From Saccharomycopsis fibuligera x Saccharomycopsis cf. fibuligera (lineage: Eukaryota; Ascomycota; Saccharomycetes; Ascoideales; Saccharomycopsidaceae): 64,000 nt of DNA. The stretch is taken from assembly GCA_001936135.1 (NCBI GenBank), contig CP012818.1, positions 558,001-622,000 on the forward strand, given 5' to 3'. The notes under the pieces were generated by a model. That model saw only the letters and a program-made list of their open reading frames with translations. It was not told the origin of the DNA and made no database searches. Each line of letters begins with the position of its first letter. Position 1 is the first letter of the stretch. The translations under genes and the position numbers were made by a program. Shown piece after piece: positions 62,242 through 64,000 of this stretch.

Positions 62242-62484
62242 TGTTGTGTTTAAAAGAAGATTGATTCTCTACTAAGTATTTTAAACACGTTTGTTATGGT
62301 TATTATCGTTATTGATGGGTATGTCGGCTTGTCGTTTCTTCCGCCCATCGCTATATACACAAGTTCAAAGGAACACTTCACCGACCTTTATACAAGATTT
62401 TCGACAACTTGAAGGATCCTTCTGACGTTTGTGAACACAAACTGATCAGGAATGCGAACACAATGAAGGAAAATGTTCGCAACA
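62242..62484. mobile_element. Solo LTR fossil, family A, copy 2 (inverted relative to copy 1)
   Basis: 243 bp with TGTTG...CAACA ends, matching the reverse complement of 22708-22950 closely along its whole length. It starts 11 bp upstream of tRNA-Ala copy 2, the same spacing as copy 1 but with the element flipped. CCTTTT on both sides is the likely target-site duplication. It is a solo LTR and looks relatively young. Confidence 0.85.
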
Positions 62485-62618
62485 CCTTTTTAACTTTTAT
62501 AACATGGAGATATTCACTGTCTAAGCTCCGATATACTACTATGGTAGATTGATCCCCAAACCTCTGGTTCTTCTTGGATAAATAAATTCTGACCAGTCCT
62601 TAAGTCTGTATTCTTCCT

Positions 62619-62899
62619 TGACGATCATTGATCTCTATACCAATAAACCTAAATGAAATAAAATAACACGTCGTACAGAATAAGTTTATGGACCTTTTAT
62701 CACAAAACAGGATTCGCGTATCTAGTACTATTAATCGTGAATCACTAATATGTTTTGCATTCAGTCTGATTAGTATTTATATATGGTCCAACTCAATATT
62801 TTTATTATATTTATTATTAGTTAGTTATATTTGAAATACAAGGCTTTTACATCCAAAAATATGAACCCTAAGATGTCAGTATTCCGTAATAAACTGACA
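62619..62899 (-). mobile_element. Solo LTR fossil, family B, copy 6
   Basis: About 281 bp. The reverse complement carries the family blocks TTACGGAATACTGACATCTT, TAAAAGCCTTGTATTTC, GTTGGACCATATATAAATAC and TAATCAGACTGAATGC, and ends near ATCAATGATCGTCA. Solo, old. Confidence 0.75.
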
Positions 62900-64000
62900 A
62901 CAACACATATCAGTATTGAGTATTAGTAGAAGTAAATATGCTTTCTGCAGCTGCATAGAAGATTCTGAATAAGATCATTGCGTGACTGTATCTCTCGATC
63001 TATTTAATTAGCATAAGGCAAGAATTAATAATAAAGTGCGAGTTCCGAGATAGTGGAGTTCCTGAACTACGCTGGCTCGGAACTCCACCTCTTTCAAGAA
63101 ATATAAAAGAAACTATCCTCGTCTCTATGACTTATATGTACTGTTTAAGAATAATCCTAAGCGAAGTCATCGTCCTTCTATTACTTAATGTATTAATTTT
63201 GGTTATCTTCTTTTTATTATTATCATATATCCTACTAGTTAATTCTAGCCACAACAATGAATCCCTAAACCTTTTCACGTCTCAATTTAGATTCATCTAA
63301 CCACTCATAATTACCTACCAAAATAGAATTCAGTAGTTCAGTAGGAAATAACACTATATAAAAAAACAGTGTTCAGATATATCAATCCAAAAAGGAACAG
63401 GAAACTTTAAAAGTTGGGTCGTCTTGCCATTATACTATAGTCTGATGTTTTTAGTGGCCTTGGGTACAATTGAGGGTTGGTATTTTACCCGGCCTAATGC
63501 CTTTAAAGACTTTTTACATGTGCGTATTCGGAAAAAAATACTTTTAGCTCGCAAATTTAAAGTGTAAAAAAAATTTTCTTTCATTCCTTTGATTCACCTT
63601 ATTTTCCTTTTTCTTCTTCTTCAGCTTTATAAAAAAAGCAGGAGAACTACTATCTTCTATTATCAAATTTTTGGATTTGGTAAAGGGAGGGCAAGTCCAC
63701 CAAAATTAATGGTGTCGCTTTTCGTGGTATTTCTGCAAGAACAAATACTTGGTTTGAGTCCGTTATTAGCTTTTTTACACTGATAATGGATATAGAAATA
63801 GTGCACATTCCATCTCATAATTTAGCGATTTATCAGTAGAATTTTTCATTTGTCAATATCTTGGTTACAATGGAAGATGTGTGAATAAGTTGTATATCAG
63901 TAGGGCTTACTGAATAATGTAAGGCTAGATGTCACTCAATAGAACTACAATGTTTTGCAGTTAGCGCTACTCGTGAAGAGTCAAGCATCACTTCTGATGT
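62900..64000. other. End of window: element debris and unassigned sequence
   Basis: A segment at 63040-63087 has strong overlapping inverted repeats (GAGTTCCGAG with CTCGGAACTC; TGGAGTTCC with GGAACTCCA) followed by ATATAAAAG at about 63099, as in an LTR promoter; it may be a fourth LTR family (D). A stretch at 63365-63445 weakly resembles 24441-24530. No gene is supported up to the edge. Confidence 0.4.

Noticed and set aside
1-64000. CRISPR arrays, rRNA genes, bacterial-type operons
   Set aside because: None seen. The repeats present are LTR fossils, homopolymers and coding microsatellites, and all genes have yeast architecture.

Overview
The window is nuclear DNA from an ascomycete budding yeast (Saccharomycotina). 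Signs of this are an AT-rich sequence, compact genes with short introns of the GTATGT...TACTAAC/CTAAC type, eukaryotic tRNA genes with solo LTR fossils beside them, and a core yeast gene set (FAS2, MCM5, ATG17, LAS1, ATP19, ENG1, ULA1, SPB4, VPS27, ERG24). DCN1 has three introns and a velvet regulator is present, which argues against the Saccharomyces family. CTG codons are rare, and a few sit where relatives have Ser or another small or polar residue, so a CUG-reassigned clade is possible but unproven.

Layout. 1-16.6 kb: CFT2 (partial, -), DCN1 (+, three introns), FAS2 (+), a mitochondrial-type tRNA-Val remnant, MCM5 (-) and ATG17 (+). 16.6-25.4 kb is accessory and gene-poor: two paralogous small secreted proteins, a broken GH17 cell-wall glucanase, tRNA-His, tRNA-Ala and many solo LTRs. 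25.4-31.4 kb: a WDR48/Duf1-like protein (+), LAS1 (-) and the tiny spliced ATP19 (+). 31.4-39.5 kb is an 8-kb gene desert holding one intron-containing tRNA-Arg and a cluster of LTR fossils, including an inverted pair. 39.5-57.5 kb is dense: ENG1/DSE4-like GH81 glucanase, a Rua1-type zinc-finger protein, ULA1, SPB4, VPS27, an alcohol acetyltransferase-family protein, ERG24 and a velvet-domain regulator. 57.5-64 kb: a long intergenic stretch, a small acidic protein and a WKF-domain protein 28 nt apart, then a second tRNA-Ala with LTR fossils.

The most notable gene is FAS2. Its product carries two complete acyl carrier protein domains in tandem, each with the phosphopantetheine serine (S179 and S368), and is about 113 residues longer than the usual yeast alpha subunit. 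Second is the velvet-domain protein, a regulator family of filamentous fungi that the familiar model yeasts lack. Third is the pair of secreted paralogs that share only a signal peptide and a C-terminal lysine-rich amphipathic segment ending in GANQA. The LTR fossils fall into three or four families and lie upstream of every nuclear tRNA gene. One family sits exactly 11 bp from both tRNA-Ala genes, in opposite orientations.

Functional links: DCN1 and ULA1 both serve the Rub1/NEDD8 pathway; FAS2 and ERG24 are lipid and sterol enzymes; ENG1 and the broken GH17 gene are cell-wall glucanases. Regulatory sites with good matches are an ECB plus MCB at MCM5 and an Upc2-type sterol element at ERG24. 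No CRISPR arrays, rRNA genes or intact transposons were seen.
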